Shown here one piece after another: positions 39,813-52,300 of a DNA stretch of 64,000 bases (its first letter is position 1; every line of letters starts with the position of its first letter). Location: assembly GCA_018881555.1 (NCBI GenBank), contig JACAXG010000075.1:3268477-3332476 (forward strand), in the 5' to 3' direction. Source of the DNA: Amblyornis subalaris. Lineage: Eukaryota > Chordata > Aves > Passeriformes > Ptilonorhynchidae. The position numbers and the translations under genes were made by a program. Below the pieces are notes generated by a model, which was not told the DNA's origin, did not search any database, and saw nothing but the letters and a program-made list of their open reading frames with translations.

Positions 39813-40202
39813 CTTTGTTGTCCAACGTCAGCGCGGGCCGGGCGGGGCAGAGCGGCCGCGGGGAGCGGGGCAGGCCGGGACGGACGGGCCGCCCGCGGCA
39901 GCGCCGCGCAGCGGCCGGGCGGGGCAGCGCCTCTTCCAGTCCCGACCGCGATCTCCATCCCCGTTCCCCGGCTCCAATCCCGAGGCCCTGGTCCCGCTGC
40001 CCCGGCCCTTCTCCCCTGGCCACGGCCCTAACCCCGATCCCGCTCCCCCAACCCTGGCCCCGACCCCATTGCACCTGATCCCAGTCCTGCTCCCCCATCC
40101 CGCTCTCCCNGTCCCGCTCCTGCCCGCCCAGAGCCCTCCGCGCCCCCCCCGATGCCCTGCCGTAAGGAAGAACGAGAGCACCCCCATGGACATCAAAATA
40201 GT

Positions 40203-40217
40203 TTTATACAGATTATT
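40203..40217 (-). terminator. Candidate CPD poly(A) signals (AATAAT, TATAAA)
   Basis: An AT-rich islet of about 65 bp inside GC-rich DNA. The minus strand reads AATAAT (40,217-40,212) then TATAAA (40,208-40,203), followed by G/T-rich sequence. I see no AATAAA or ATTAAA on the minus strand between the CPD stop and this point, so this is the best available 3' end. Both are weak variant signals. Confidence 0.4.
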
Positions 40218-40430
40218 GATCTCAGTATACAGGTAAAAAACAGGCGGCGGCTGAGGGCAGAGCCAAGCCCGGCCCCCNCCCGCCCCCNCCCCTCCCGCTG
40301 CCAAGGAAACGGCGATTCAAGTCCCTTGGAAAATGTACATTTGAAGGCACAAGTGCACGGAGCGACAGCGACAGGGACGGCGCCCGTGGGGACCGGCTCC
40401 TCGGCCAAGGGGCAGGGGCGCGGCGGCGAT

Positions 40431-40451
40431 GGACGGACGGACGGACGGACC
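40431..40451. repeat. (GGAC)n microsatellite
   Basis: Five GGAC units within the GC-rich intergenic part. Confidence 0.85.
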
Positions 40452-40473
40452 GAGGGCACGGGGAGTCGCTCCG

Positions 40474-40604
40474 GCCTTCCCGAAGTGCCCGGGAACAGCT
40501 CCAGGACGGGGAAAAGGAGGAACCGCTCCTGCCTTCCCAAAGNGCCCGGGAACAGCTCCAGGACCGGAGAAAGGAGGAGCCGCTCCTGCCTGCCCGAACA
40601 GCCC
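40474..40604. repeat. 57-bp tandem repeat (minisatellite), about 2.3 copies
   Basis: Copies begin at 40,474, 40,531 and 40,588 (the last partial), each exactly 57 bp apart. All share GCCTTCCC or a close variant; the first two also share GCCCGGGAACAGCTCCAGGA and an AAAGGAGGA tract. Copies differ by a few substitutions and one unresolved base. Confidence 0.85.
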
Positions 40605-43116
40605 CAGTGCTTGCAGAGCTCCGAGCACGGAGCCAGAACCGGAGCCAGAGCCAGGCACCCTCCTTGGTCCTGCTGCGTAGAAAAGTCTCACACGTCTGCA
40701 AAACACCTCAAATCCACTCACCTTAAATATACACACCTACTCCCGGCTAATTCCGANATGCACTCTGAGGGAAAGGGCCAGTTCCTAACAGGACTTATTG
40801 CTACAGGGACAAAGCAGGGCCAGCTCTGCCCATTACCTGCTGCCAGAGCAAACAAAGCCCAGGCAGAGCCCTAAGAGCTGTTTGCAAACTCAACTTTAAA
40901 TAAAACGTAGTGTGTTTCTTGTTAAAGTAGGAACAGTTCAGAGATGAGGCGGGATTAGTGCTACTGTGTCCTGGTGGCCTGCAGCCCATTACACGTGGAA
41001 AAGGGACAAAAAGGGACCAAACCCCATCCCCTGCTCCGCACAGCGAGCTGGGAACAAGCACAGAGATGTTCATGGTTCCTGCACCAGGCAACCAGAGTAG
41101 TTCTTTCACACCAGATGTGGCACAGGAGCACAAGGAATGCTCAGCCTCATCTCCCTGTTCCCAGTGCACCTTCCCAGCCACACCTTATGTTTCTTGCCAT
41201 AGAATTCCCTGGGGAACAGGGCAGGAGGTACATTGGTGTCTAAGGGTTCTCTCTGTCCCTGCACAGAACCAGCTGAGATGATGACCACGGCAGCACAGCC
41301 ACAGCCACGNGGTTCTGGAAGGGCATTTCCACAGGTACAGGTGAAGAACAGCTTCTTCCCCAGGTGACATGGCCCAAGAGCCTTCAACGGGGCTGTTCCC
41401 CCAGAGGAGACCAGGTCAGAGCCCTGCAGAGCAGACTCCATCAGATTTTTGGGTGCAAACACTTCNCCACAGACACCACGTGCAGGTTGCACCAGTGGAC
41501 ATCCCCAGGCCTCTGGAGGACAGAGCAGCTCAGGGCAAACCNGAGGCCTAAGGCTCCTGCACCCCAGAAATCAGGTCAGTGGGGCAAGAATTAAAAAAGA
41601 AAATGAGCAGCAAAAAAAATAAGTGCCTATTCTAACCCCAGCCTTCTGCTTCTGCAGAAAGCACAGGAACATCAGGGATACATAAAGGCTTTGGAAATCG
41701 AACATTTCAACCACTCCTTCCTTCTGGATATCCCTTCTATTCTCCACAAATCCCACGTGTCTTGGGGATGTGGGCTGCAGCTTCTCTTTCCAGGCCCCTG
41801 CCAAGTGCTACACAAGAGAATTTGGCTGCTTTTCCCTTCTCCTTCAGCACAGTTCAGCCCTNTGTCACTCCTTGCACCCAGGAGTCACAGCAGCCACAGC
41901 TGCAGCCACACATGCAGGTGGAGCTCCTGCNCCACAGTTCAGGGATGCTGCAGGAGCAGAGCAGAGCCAAGCCAGCAGGAAATATGCTGCCTGCCATCAC
42001 CACAGCTCNGTGATTAAATGGTATTAGGTGGGCAATTGCAAATGATGCAGGTTTTCTTCACTTTAGCACCAAAGTTGGGCCATGGACACTCTCATGACCT
42101 CTCCCTGCTGCTATAATAAAGCTCAAATATAAAGCAGTGGTCAGATTTCACTGTTTCCTCCTGAACAGTGGTGGATTTGAGCAAAACTGATCAAGTGGAG
42201 CAGTAACTGGCTGCTTTTCNACAAATCAGTGAATCCATTCACTTAGAACAACCTTCAGCTGCTCTTTCAGACACTGAGCTATTGGAACATGAACATGAGA
42301 CCCCAAAGCCAAGCCTATCACACAAACAAAACACAACCAGGGTGATGGGGATAAGGTTTCTTTGCTCCCCAGAAGTCAGGAACAGCATTATGGCAGAGCT
42401 GGCAGGCAATGGAGCTCTGTCAGAGTTCACTGAAGCTCTGACTTTCTCGAGCTCACATCAAGAGCGACATCATCTCCCCCAGCCTTCAGGATGCCAAGTC
42501 ACTCCCTGACACCAGTGATACATTAGAGGTGCTCCACAACCACTGCACATCACAGCAGGCCACAGCAACCCACGGTGGGAAAAGCTCCAAGGGAACAGCT
42601 GAGAATCNAAGGCTTTTTTGGGGGGGGCTTTCTCCGAGGGCTGCCCTGTGGGACGTGGAGTCATGTGAAGGATCTGGCTCCCCCAAGCATGTAGTGGAAA
42701 ACATGAAATCAAAACAGGTAGAGAGTGTTGTGACCATGACCAACATGGAGTGTTGCAACCACGACTCCATGCAGGTCTTGGGGCACTTCCCCACCATCTG
42801 CTGCCTGTGCTGAGATGCTGGGGAAATGCTAAGAGCTCTGCTGGCCACCCTGTTAAGCTGCCTTTCAAACCACATCATACGAACCTCCAGATCTTGACCC
42901 AAAAATGTAACAAACCATGTCCTTGTCTCAGAAACAGCCTCCAACACCCACTGATTGCATGTACACAGGAACAAGGCAAACAGAGGGAAGTTGGGAGCTG
43001 CCACCCACCCTTCTGGAGGACACATCCCGAAGCTAATGTTTCCAAACTGAACCACAGGGATCGCCCACCACCACCGGGTCTGGTCCATGGGAACCTCCTC
43101 TCCTGCCCGGGAGGTG

Positions 43117-43343
43117 TCAGTGTTTGCTGGAGTATAGTGTTTCTTCTTCAGTGTCTGTTTCATCCTGGAATTCATGGCTCAGGAGGGATTTCTTGGAGCC
43201 AGTGGACATCATGCGGATCTCGTCCTCGTAGTCGTCGTGGTGCTGCCGGAGGCGGTGGAAGCCATCCTTGTGTCTGTTGGACTTGATGGAGCAGACACAC
43301 CAGATGATACAGGCAGTGAGCACCAGGGCAGACATGCTTGCAC
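43117..43343 (-). CDS. CPD: CPD exon 21 (membrane helix, cytoplasmic tail, stop)
   Basis: 227 bp of coding. Encodes the helix [17 protein letters not shown], then a tail of about 58 residues with [19 protein letters not shown] and the acidic cluster [18 protein letters not shown], and TGA. In mammals the FHRL and acidic-cluster regions direct trans-Golgi retention and retrieval. The tail is nearly identical to human. Acceptor TCTCTCTGGCAG. Confidence 0.97.
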
Positions 43344-46300
43344 CTGCCAGAGAGAGCACATCAAAGTTAATGCCATGTTCCCCCATGCCACCAGAGGCTC
43401 CCAGGCTTGCCACCATCTCTGTTCCCTCCTACAGTCACAATCACTTTCTTCACTTCACTGTGACCCTGCTGCTTCCTCCTAGGCCATGGAAGACAGGAGA
43501 GCTACTCCCAAAAAGGACACACTCCCTTTATTTTCTGTGCCTGAAGTCTAGGAGATTATCACCAAGCTCCTCTACAGACCACTAGGTCTAAACTCTCACA
43601 CACCCCTTCCCCAGCAACTGCCATCTTAACAAAATAAAATAATCCCTTCATGCTTACCTGGTGCCACACCACCCAAAAAAACCTTGGAGAAGAAGCAAGA
43701 TCTAGCTTCCAGCTACACACACCATCTCCCCCCATTCCAGACATTTCAAAGTACATTTTGAACACTTCAAATCCCTGAAACATGCTCTACTTCCTCCCTC
43801 CCTCCCTCCTACCAAGCAGAACCAAGGGCTGTTGGACCAGTTTGCAAGAGTGTGTTCCGAAGGGAAAGCAGGAGATGGATTAAGCCTGCAGGCTGCTTTC
43901 CCAGTTCAGTGGAAGGTCACTGTCAGCGTGAACTGGTACAGAAAGCAAAGCTCAAAGCTTTGATAAAAAGCATCACAGTACCTGCAACAGTTATAACCAG
44001 CTCCCTTGGCAGCCCAAAAATCCTGTTTTCTGTGTCAAATATTATGAACACAGAGCTGGGTGCATCATCACGTACAAAGACCTGTAGAAAGACATGAGAG
44101 ATTAGATCACTCTTGCACCTTTGTTGGGTATCCAGACGAGAGTATCCAGCTGGTCCTGCCCTGGTCAAAGGAAGAAGCAACGGAAAGAAAAGGTTCTCCC
44201 AAAACAACCCTGCTGTGCTGAGAAGGTGTTCTCCACCCACTCTGTCAAGGCAGGAAACAGCTCCTGATGGCACATAATCAGCAGCTAAACACAGGAAACC
44301 AGGCAGAGCCCAAACAGGGAAGTTTCTATGTGACAGGGAATGGTGGAATATCTCATTCACATACCTTTATGTGTTTCTGCTGGTATCCACTGGCTATTGC
44401 ATCAATGCTGTGAAAACCTGGAGCCAGGAGCACATGGAAATAGCCACCTTCTTTAGTATAGACCCTCAAGCCTTCATTCAGAACAATGATAGCTTTAGAA
44501 ATTGCCTTGCCACTCTTGTCTTGGACAATCCCATGCACTCCCTTATGGACCTGAAATAAAGCATTTCAAACACTTCATGTTCAGATCCAAGCACATGGTG
44601 CACTTGTAACTAAAATGGGATCTAATCTTCCCCCAAAAATACAGCCCATTCTCCATCCCCGACCCCCACAATAAATAACAGTGCAAGACAACACAGCACA
44701 GATGTTTGACTCTCCTGTGAACAAATGCCCTAGTCACTTGCTGCCTCTGCTCAATCCACTCCTCATACAGCCTAAATTATGAACATCTGTAATTACACAG
44801 CACTGATAAAACCACAAAGACTCTCCACGCTGTTCTCTTCCTCTCCCCCTCCCCAACCCTGCCAGAATTTCCTCCCACAGACTGCAGCTCACCTCCACAA
44901 GCATGCTAAGGAGAGATTTCCTGTGGTCTGCCCACAGGGCAGGAAGCTGTCCAGCACTCGGGAAGTAGCAGCAGCTGGTATAAACAGTGATCTCAGGACA
45001 ATGACCAAAAGTCACGCTGAAATCCTGCAAAAACCAAAACCACAGTTACAAGAAAAAAGGTATTAAAAAAGCTTTGCAAAGTGCAGCTGAAGGTAGGGAA
45101 GTTTTGCCCAGACATCAGAACAAATATGGTTTTTATTGGTTATTTAGCAGAGATGAAAAGCCTTGTGCCATGCAGCAGTACCTTCATGCTTCCCAGGTGA
45201 CTGTGCCATTCCGAGCCACGGATCACACCACCAGGAATATTCTCATCTGTGAGAGCAAAACCACAGCTGTCAGCCAGAGCTGCCCCAGCAGAGTCTGCCA
45301 CAAGCTGACAGGGGCTTAAAGGATTCAACCAAACATACCTGACTTATTTGGACAGCCTGGCTGGCCCAAATGCATCACTGGGTGGTTGTTTGCATACAGA
45401 GATGCCAAATGCTTTAGTGTTTCTTTGTTCTCCACTACAATGAGAAAAGTGAGACTTTTGAGTGTGCAACTCCCATTCCCTGGAGGGGCAGATTCCCATT
45501 CTAACCTCATGATCCTGTACTAAACAGTGACACAGATTGTTTCAGAAGCATTCCTAATTTCCTCTAACAACGAGGGGCAGTATCAAAACCAGACTTTACA
45601 CTGGCTTTAGCAGAGGAAAGGTTGAAATACTGTTGTAGGCATACAAATTTTAAACATTCTGATCTCTAGCTGAATCCTGTGAGGTTTTACAGCCTCACTT
45701 ACAGACTGTCAACTCCACATACAAAGGGTTGAACACCATGAGCACAAAAAGCTCTTACAGCACGTGGTCAAATGAACCTCTGCAGAGGCAGCCCGAGGGG
45801 AACCACGCAGTTGGTCATACCTGACTGTGTTGGCTTGTCATAGGGGTAAGTGACAAGCAGAGATCCCCCATCCAGAGCAACAGAGAGGCTGAAATCCTGC
45901 TTCAGGATCAAGTTCTCCATGATGGCTTTGGTCTCAGGCTCCCGTGTTGCTGAGTACCGGGTGTAATTGCCTGTAAACGAGAACAACAAATAGAAAAGGG
46001 AACTGGGAACAGTTTCCTCTGCTGTTTGAGAGGCCAAAAGTACATCCTTTATGTCTGAAATTAAGTCTGCTGCATATATTAAAAGGTGTCTGTTAGATCA
46101 AAGCAGATGCACCTGACTGATCAAGTAAAGCACCCTATCAATGGGGGGAATTCATCTGCAAAGTTAAACAAATGTGCAACACCACAATTTCCCCAAGCTA
46201 TTCCTTTTTCTGTTGCAGATGGTATTTCACATGTGTTTGCTCACAACAATGTCACAGAACTGACTTTTTTTAAGGAAGCAGTTGGGATGATCTCAATAAA

Positions 46301-49300
46301 ACCCGGGAAGAGAACACTTCCTCCTCAGGAAGGGTGGGCTGATACAGTGCTATGGATACAGTTACATAGAAACCAGAAAAGCATGAAAAAAGGAGACTGT
46401 TTCTGGAGAGCATGAACAGAGGGCATTTTTTCAGAGATTAAAGAAATGTATTAAGAGTAAAAATACATCAGGTATTATCAATCCTCTGCTATTCCTAAAT
46501 AACTCTGCTTTGTCTCTTGCACATAAGAGACTGCAAATTGTTGTCTGTAAAGGGGATCCCAGCTTCAGAAACTTCCCAGGAGCTGTGCTGCCAGGAGCAC
46601 TGCCTTCTTTACAGGCAGACCCTTTAACCCAAGGACTCCACCCAACCATGGAGCAGTTGCTTTACTTGTGAAATCTGTGTCCAGATCTCTGCCATGAGCG
46701 TTGGTCTGGCCTATCTTCGAGGTGCAGCCTCTCTCCTGCGCAATCTCACGTCCATCCGGGTTCAGGGAAGGCACAATCACAATCCTTGTCCGGTCAATCA
46801 GCTGAGCAAAAGGAGAAACAGCACAGGGAGTGCAATTAGTAGGGCTCATCTCCCTGGATCTCAGCCTAGGATCTGCAGTTTGAGGTTCCCACTTTCCCCA
46901 TGATTGCACACCTCCCCACTACACACGGGATCACTGTAAGCCCCAAGTCAGTGTTGGCAAGAAGTCTCCCAGTGAGCACTGTCACCTCAGGATACAGCTG
47001 GGAGGCTCCAAGGTGGTCCCTTTACACTGGCCCTCACCTTTGTAACAGCAGCATTCTTCTTGTAGTTCATGCAAAGGAATTCTGCCAGTGTCAGGAGCAG
47101 CTCTGTCCCAACGGGAGCGTTTCCGTGAATGCCGGCAACAAAGCGGATCTTGGGCTCCTCAGGCTCGGACTCGTTGGGTTTGTTGGAGATTTCCAGGGAC
47201 CAGATCTGGCGGAATTCAACACTCTGACCCAAACTGCCAAGAGATGGGAAATGGGAGTGTCAGCTCAGGAACAGGGCTGCAACTCTAGCCTGACCTCATG
47301 GAGAAATCCCACTATGGAAAGGAACTGCTGCAGCCTCCACTGGAAGGCTGCAAAGGCAAGGGAAACACAACCACATCAGGAGGGCAGATTTGCAGCAGCA
47401 CTCAACAGAATTCCCTATGAGCATCCCAGCATCTGGGAAAGAGCGTATCCAGGTCCAGATGCACAGGACACCCAATGATCCATACATCTCCATTTAGCCC
47501 ATGAGATCATGATAAATGTGGAACTGCAGGATCCTCCATGCTACCAATGGGTTGTTGTTTTGTTTGGGTTTTTTTTCGTTCAGAGCAGGATACATCTGGA
47601 CATCAAACCGATTTATAAAGCACCCGGTGTGGAGGACAAAAGAGGCCTGTTCCCAGTAATGCAGGAGCTGTTGCTACAGCCGTGCCATTAAGTTGGCAAA
47701 CTGAATGCAGGGAAAGCAGGGAACAGGCTCAGGGCTGATGCAACTGCAGGGACAATAGAGGCTACAGATCAGCAAAGCAGCCTTGGCACCAGCAGGGACA
47801 GCACATGAGCACATTGTGCCTGGTGACAACAAGCAAATGAGGCCCTGGGACAAAGGGATTTGTGCTTTCTAAAGCTGACAGAGGGTAAGCGCTACAGGTC
47901 ACAAAGGAAAGCAGAGGATGGCAGCAGCTGGTCTCCTGCAGGAGGGCACAGACCTTGGCCCAGGGCAAGCTCACTCAAAAGTGTCTCACACTACTGAAAT
48001 AAAATCTGGAGGCAGACAATGAAAAAAGGCCATCTGAGATTTGTAAGTCAAATCTGGTCATTTTTGCTGGGGACTCTTCAGCAGGGTAGATGTCAGTAAG
48101 GATTTAAAAAACCGACAAAATAGCATGGAGCAGATATATTTGCAGAAGCCTGGGTTATCAGTGCTGGGAATACTGCCAGTCCCAGGCACCCCTGGGGAAC
48201 TAAGTCAGGAAAAAGCACATGGATGCACCTATGAGGCCCTGCAGCCATTGCTCTGCCACCATGTCCTTACACGTGAGGCTCCCTCCATCTCAGGGAGCAC
48301 AGGAAGAGAGGGATGAGCTCCCCATCTCCACACTGTGTTCGTGGTTCACAATTTCACAACATCCCTACTCCAGGCTGCTGCTTTGCTTTCACCTGGTGAG
48401 ATTTGTGATGTGTGGGTAGTTCAGGTAGAGGCCTCGGAGGAACTCAGAGAGGTCCTTGTAGGGCCGGTATCGGTACGGAGCCACGTCCCTGGAGGAGGTG
48501 AGCAGGAGCCGCTCTAGACCATTCTCAGCAGAGAGATCTTTGATCAGGGTCTCAAACTCCTTCTCGTTGGGGTTGCTGGTGTCTGGGGTGTCCAAGACCA
48601 GCACCTTCCCCTCCTCCGCTTTGCTGTCTGTCCGTGAAAGGGTGAAGTTGACCTGCACCCCACCTTTGCTGTCAACTTCCACCGTCTTAGTGACTGGATC
48701 ATACCTGCCCAGGGAAAAGAAGGTACAAGAAAACATCAGGCATTTGAAACCGTGGACAACAAGCCATCCCCATTCTTGACTACACACAGACATGGGACTG
48801 CTACTGCTCCCCAGCCCACAGTGAGAACCATAGAAATGAGGAGCAAGAACAGCTCAAAGGGACTTGGGAACGGCAGGAGGACAGGGAACAGCTCAGGGCC
48901 CAACATGGCGTTGAGCTGCTTTTGGCTCGGGTGTTGCAGGGTTACATGGCAGACTGGCAAGACAGCAAGTCAGGCTGCTTTAACACAGAATTTTGGCAGC
49001 ATTGAAGTGGGCAGCTGCCTGGAAAAGAATTTCCCCTAAAGACACCAAGTTATCAAGTCCAAAGAAGGGAAGATTGGGATTGTACACCAGTGCCAGCTGA
49101 GCAGTCTGACATCACAGTAGCCTCACGCTGCTCTCTCTGCACAGGCCAGAGGGCCGGAGAAACGCCCATGCCTACGTGTGCTGCAGGCAGAGGTGATGGA
49201 ATATTCCCGAGTGGGAAGTCAGTCATGCAGCCGTTTGCTCCTTGTGCCAGGGCTTGCTCACCCTCGGGCAGACGCTGTGATTTTGTACATCCCTGGGACC

Positions 49301-52300
49301 AGGAGGCGCCAGAAGTCTCCGTCCTTGTAGGTGGTCACCGGGTGGTTGATGTTGGCCACGCTGATGGTGGCGTTGAGGATGCCCCTCTTGTCCACAGCAT
49401 CCAGCACAAAGCCCCGGACACCGTGGTGAACCTGCACAGAGGAGTCCTGCTGAGTGCCCACCCTCGCTCTGCCTCCCACCCCTCCCTTTTTTCAGCATTC
49501 CCAGAGGAGCAAGCTGTTCCAAAAGGGTTCAGGTTAGACTGGCCAGCAGCTGGCGTGGACAAAGATCACCCGATGAGTACAATGAGCAATTGTTTGGCTC
49601 AGGGTGTCGCACGGCGCTCTCTGCTCCACACCTTTGTTTGCACACCCCAGGTGTGCAGCACCAGCCCCACTCAGATAGGAACAGCATATAAGAGACATTC
49701 CACCCCAGGGAAAACCAAGCTAGTGCTACATAAAAAGCCCACACTTGCATCATCTGGATGCTATTTCCATACAGACTTTTGGTATGTTGAGAAGGAAGGG
49801 AGAGGAGTTGGGACAAGTTCTGACGGGGATGATTTCTGTGGAGCAAGTACTCAGTCTGGCCAGGAAGCAGCACTGGCAGATCACCCTGTTCATTCTGGCA
49901 TGCCTAAAGCACACCCCAGAAGGAGCTGACCTTACCTTAGGTCAAAACACCTCACCTGTTTCATGAACTGCAGCAGCGACCGCCGGTTCTGTGCCCAGTA
50001 CTTGGGCAGCTCCTCAGCTCTTGGGTATTTCACACAGCCCAGCTCAATGGTCACTTCAAAGCAGTTTGTATGTAAGTAATTCCAGTCTTGCATCCCACCT
50101 ACAACAAGAATGCAGAAGAAGTTTTGACTTCTGAAGTACCANGGCTAAAAAAAACAACCAAAACCAGATAGTAAAGAAAGATGAAGTACAAACTTGAAGG
50201 GAGAAGGCTTTTTCACCGGGCAGGACTCAAGCTTCAAAGGGATGCCGAAAGAGCAGACAAATAACCTTCCTTCTTGTAAATACCTTTCATGCTAATAAAG
50301 TGCTGTAAAATTTTATGAAACCGTTTTGCTAATAGCCAGAAAAACTACACTATAAATTCCTTCCCCTAGGAATAACTTTATCTGGGTATATTATTTAAGA
50401 GGTTATAAAAGAAACCTGAGTCCCATTAATCTGAGCTGACCAATGCAGAGTTCCTGACTGATCAGACTAAATTATTTAAGCTGCACATGCATTAACTTGA
50501 AGGCAATCAGTGCAGAACATTTAAGGTGTGCTTTACCTGGAACGTTGTACCACTGAGCCCCGTTAGTGATGCCGTGAGGGAAGTACTCAGTGGGGTACAT
50601 ATCCTTACAAGGGCTTCCCTGATACATCTTTGCATTTTCCTATAAAACAAGATGCAACATGTGAAGGTGACTCTGCACTCCACAGCCACTGGCACTGTTG
50701 TTCTACCCTTAGTCACATACTCTAAGGGTTACCAAACACAGATGTGTGTCTGTATTGCTGCAGCACTGACTGCACCCACACCCAATCCCAGCCCACAGAT
50801 ATCCTTGCTCTCCTCCCAGCCTGTGAACAGCATTTTCCACCACCCTTAGAAGTGTCTGCACAGAGCTCTCCTCCCTCAGTGCCTGCAGACAGAGAGTGCT
50901 GGGCATCACTCATGGAATGGAGGCCTCCAGCAGGACCCTTCCGCTGTGCCTGCAACACCAGGGGCTCACCCACAGCGCCTGCACCCACCTCTACCAGCTG
51001 CTCAGGAGGCTCCCTGGAAGTTGAAGAGGAGTTTCTCAGGAGTTAACCCAGCAGGATGTGCCCATTTTCCTGTTAGAGCATTACCTTGGAGTAGGCAAGT
51101 GCCAGCTTCTGGAACACAGCATCATCTGGGGATTTACTGTATATGGCTATTCCTTGTTCATCGTCATCAAAGGGGTAATTAACCACCAGAGAACCTGCAG
51201 GCAAAACGAGCTTTGGCTCATACTCGTGTGTTTTCCCAGATCCCTCAGTATAATAGGGGAAATTTTTCTCCAGCAAATGCCAAGTCTTTTGTATCTCAAG
51301 ACTTGGCATTAAACAAAGCATTAAGCCCAGTGGATAAAGAGACAGAAGCACAGGAAGAGATAAAAACCACACCTAACTAGAATGGTGAACCAAAGCCACG
51401 ACAACGTCAAAGCTTTGGCTCTTACGTGAAGGAGGGCTGAGCACAACCACGTAATAATTGCTTTCACAGAGAAGTGAAAGCAAGGGGAGCAATTTCCTAG
51501 AACATGCATGGTGCTTTTGCCCGCAATGATGCAGTTTTTCAGCCTCCTGGAGTTTACTGCTGAAGGTTTCCCCCAAGGAAGCTGTACTAATAGAACCATG
51601 AAACCCCAGACACCACTGCAGCTGGAGACCTGCCAGCCCCCTCGTATCCACACATGGTACTACTGCACTACAAACAAAACATGCTGGCAACAAAGCATCC
51701 ACCTGCAAGTTACCACAGCTACAAGCCAGCAGACAAACTGTCTAGGGAATAAGCTGTAATACACAGAGACTTAATTTAGATCACTCCAAAAAGATAATTA
51801 AATTACTGCAAATTTCGTAGTTCCGCCATGCGATTCAAGGCAGAGAACCCTCAGGATTGCATTCACTTTATAAATGCTGTGAAGCCTTTAACAGCCACAG
51901 CTCTGTATCCCATTCCCAGACCATCTGCTGAGCCAGTGCTGACAACAGAGTCCATCACCATCTCCCACATGCTCCCTTCAGAGAAGTGGTTGGGATCTTC
52001 CCAGAAGCTGCCTCAACTCCCTACAAACGTGTTTGGGGACATGGTTTTCACCCTGTGTTTCCAGCTTCTGCTCCGTCTTGCAGCACAAAAGCTCCTCAGT
52101 GAACACCTAGAATGCTGTGGAGACATCCCTGCAAACTCCCACCCCACAAAGCCCAGCACAGAGGAAGGAGCTCAGTTTGGATGTGGTACCTCCATGCAGG
52201 TTTGCCGAGAGCACAAACGGGTGAGACTTCAGCCAGTCCATGACAGCACGAGTTTCCGGCTGTGGAGGGTCTGTCACGTTGACAAACTGATCTGGGAAGT

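Larger units (their letters stand above)
39420..40480. promoter_or_regulatory. CpG island promoter of GOSR1
   Basis: Very GC-rich with dense CpG from GOSR1 intron 1 (363 bp, 39,419-39,781) across exon 1 and about 650 bp upstream. No TATA box is placed near the start codon, as usual for a housekeeping promoter. The upstream part, beyond about 40,140, overlaps the presumed CPD 3' end. Confidence 0.8.
40180..43116 (-). other. CPD: CPD 3' UTR and CPD-GOSR1 intergenic DNA
   Basis: Runs from the CPD stop to the probable poly(A) region near 40,180, up to 2.9 kb. The exact 3' end is uncertain. No other gene is recognised; it contains the minisatellite and the GGAC repeat. The left end grades into the GOSR1 CpG island. 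Confidence 0.5.

Noticed and set aside
40152..40874. Plus-strand open frame of 240 codons upstream of GOSR1
   Set aside because: It owes its length to high GC, unresolved bases and the 57-bp repeat; composition is that of translated GC-rich non-coding DNA.
49090..49929. Plus-strand open frame of 279 codons
   Set aside because: It covers the reverse of CPD exon 11 and flanking introns; no recognisable protein.
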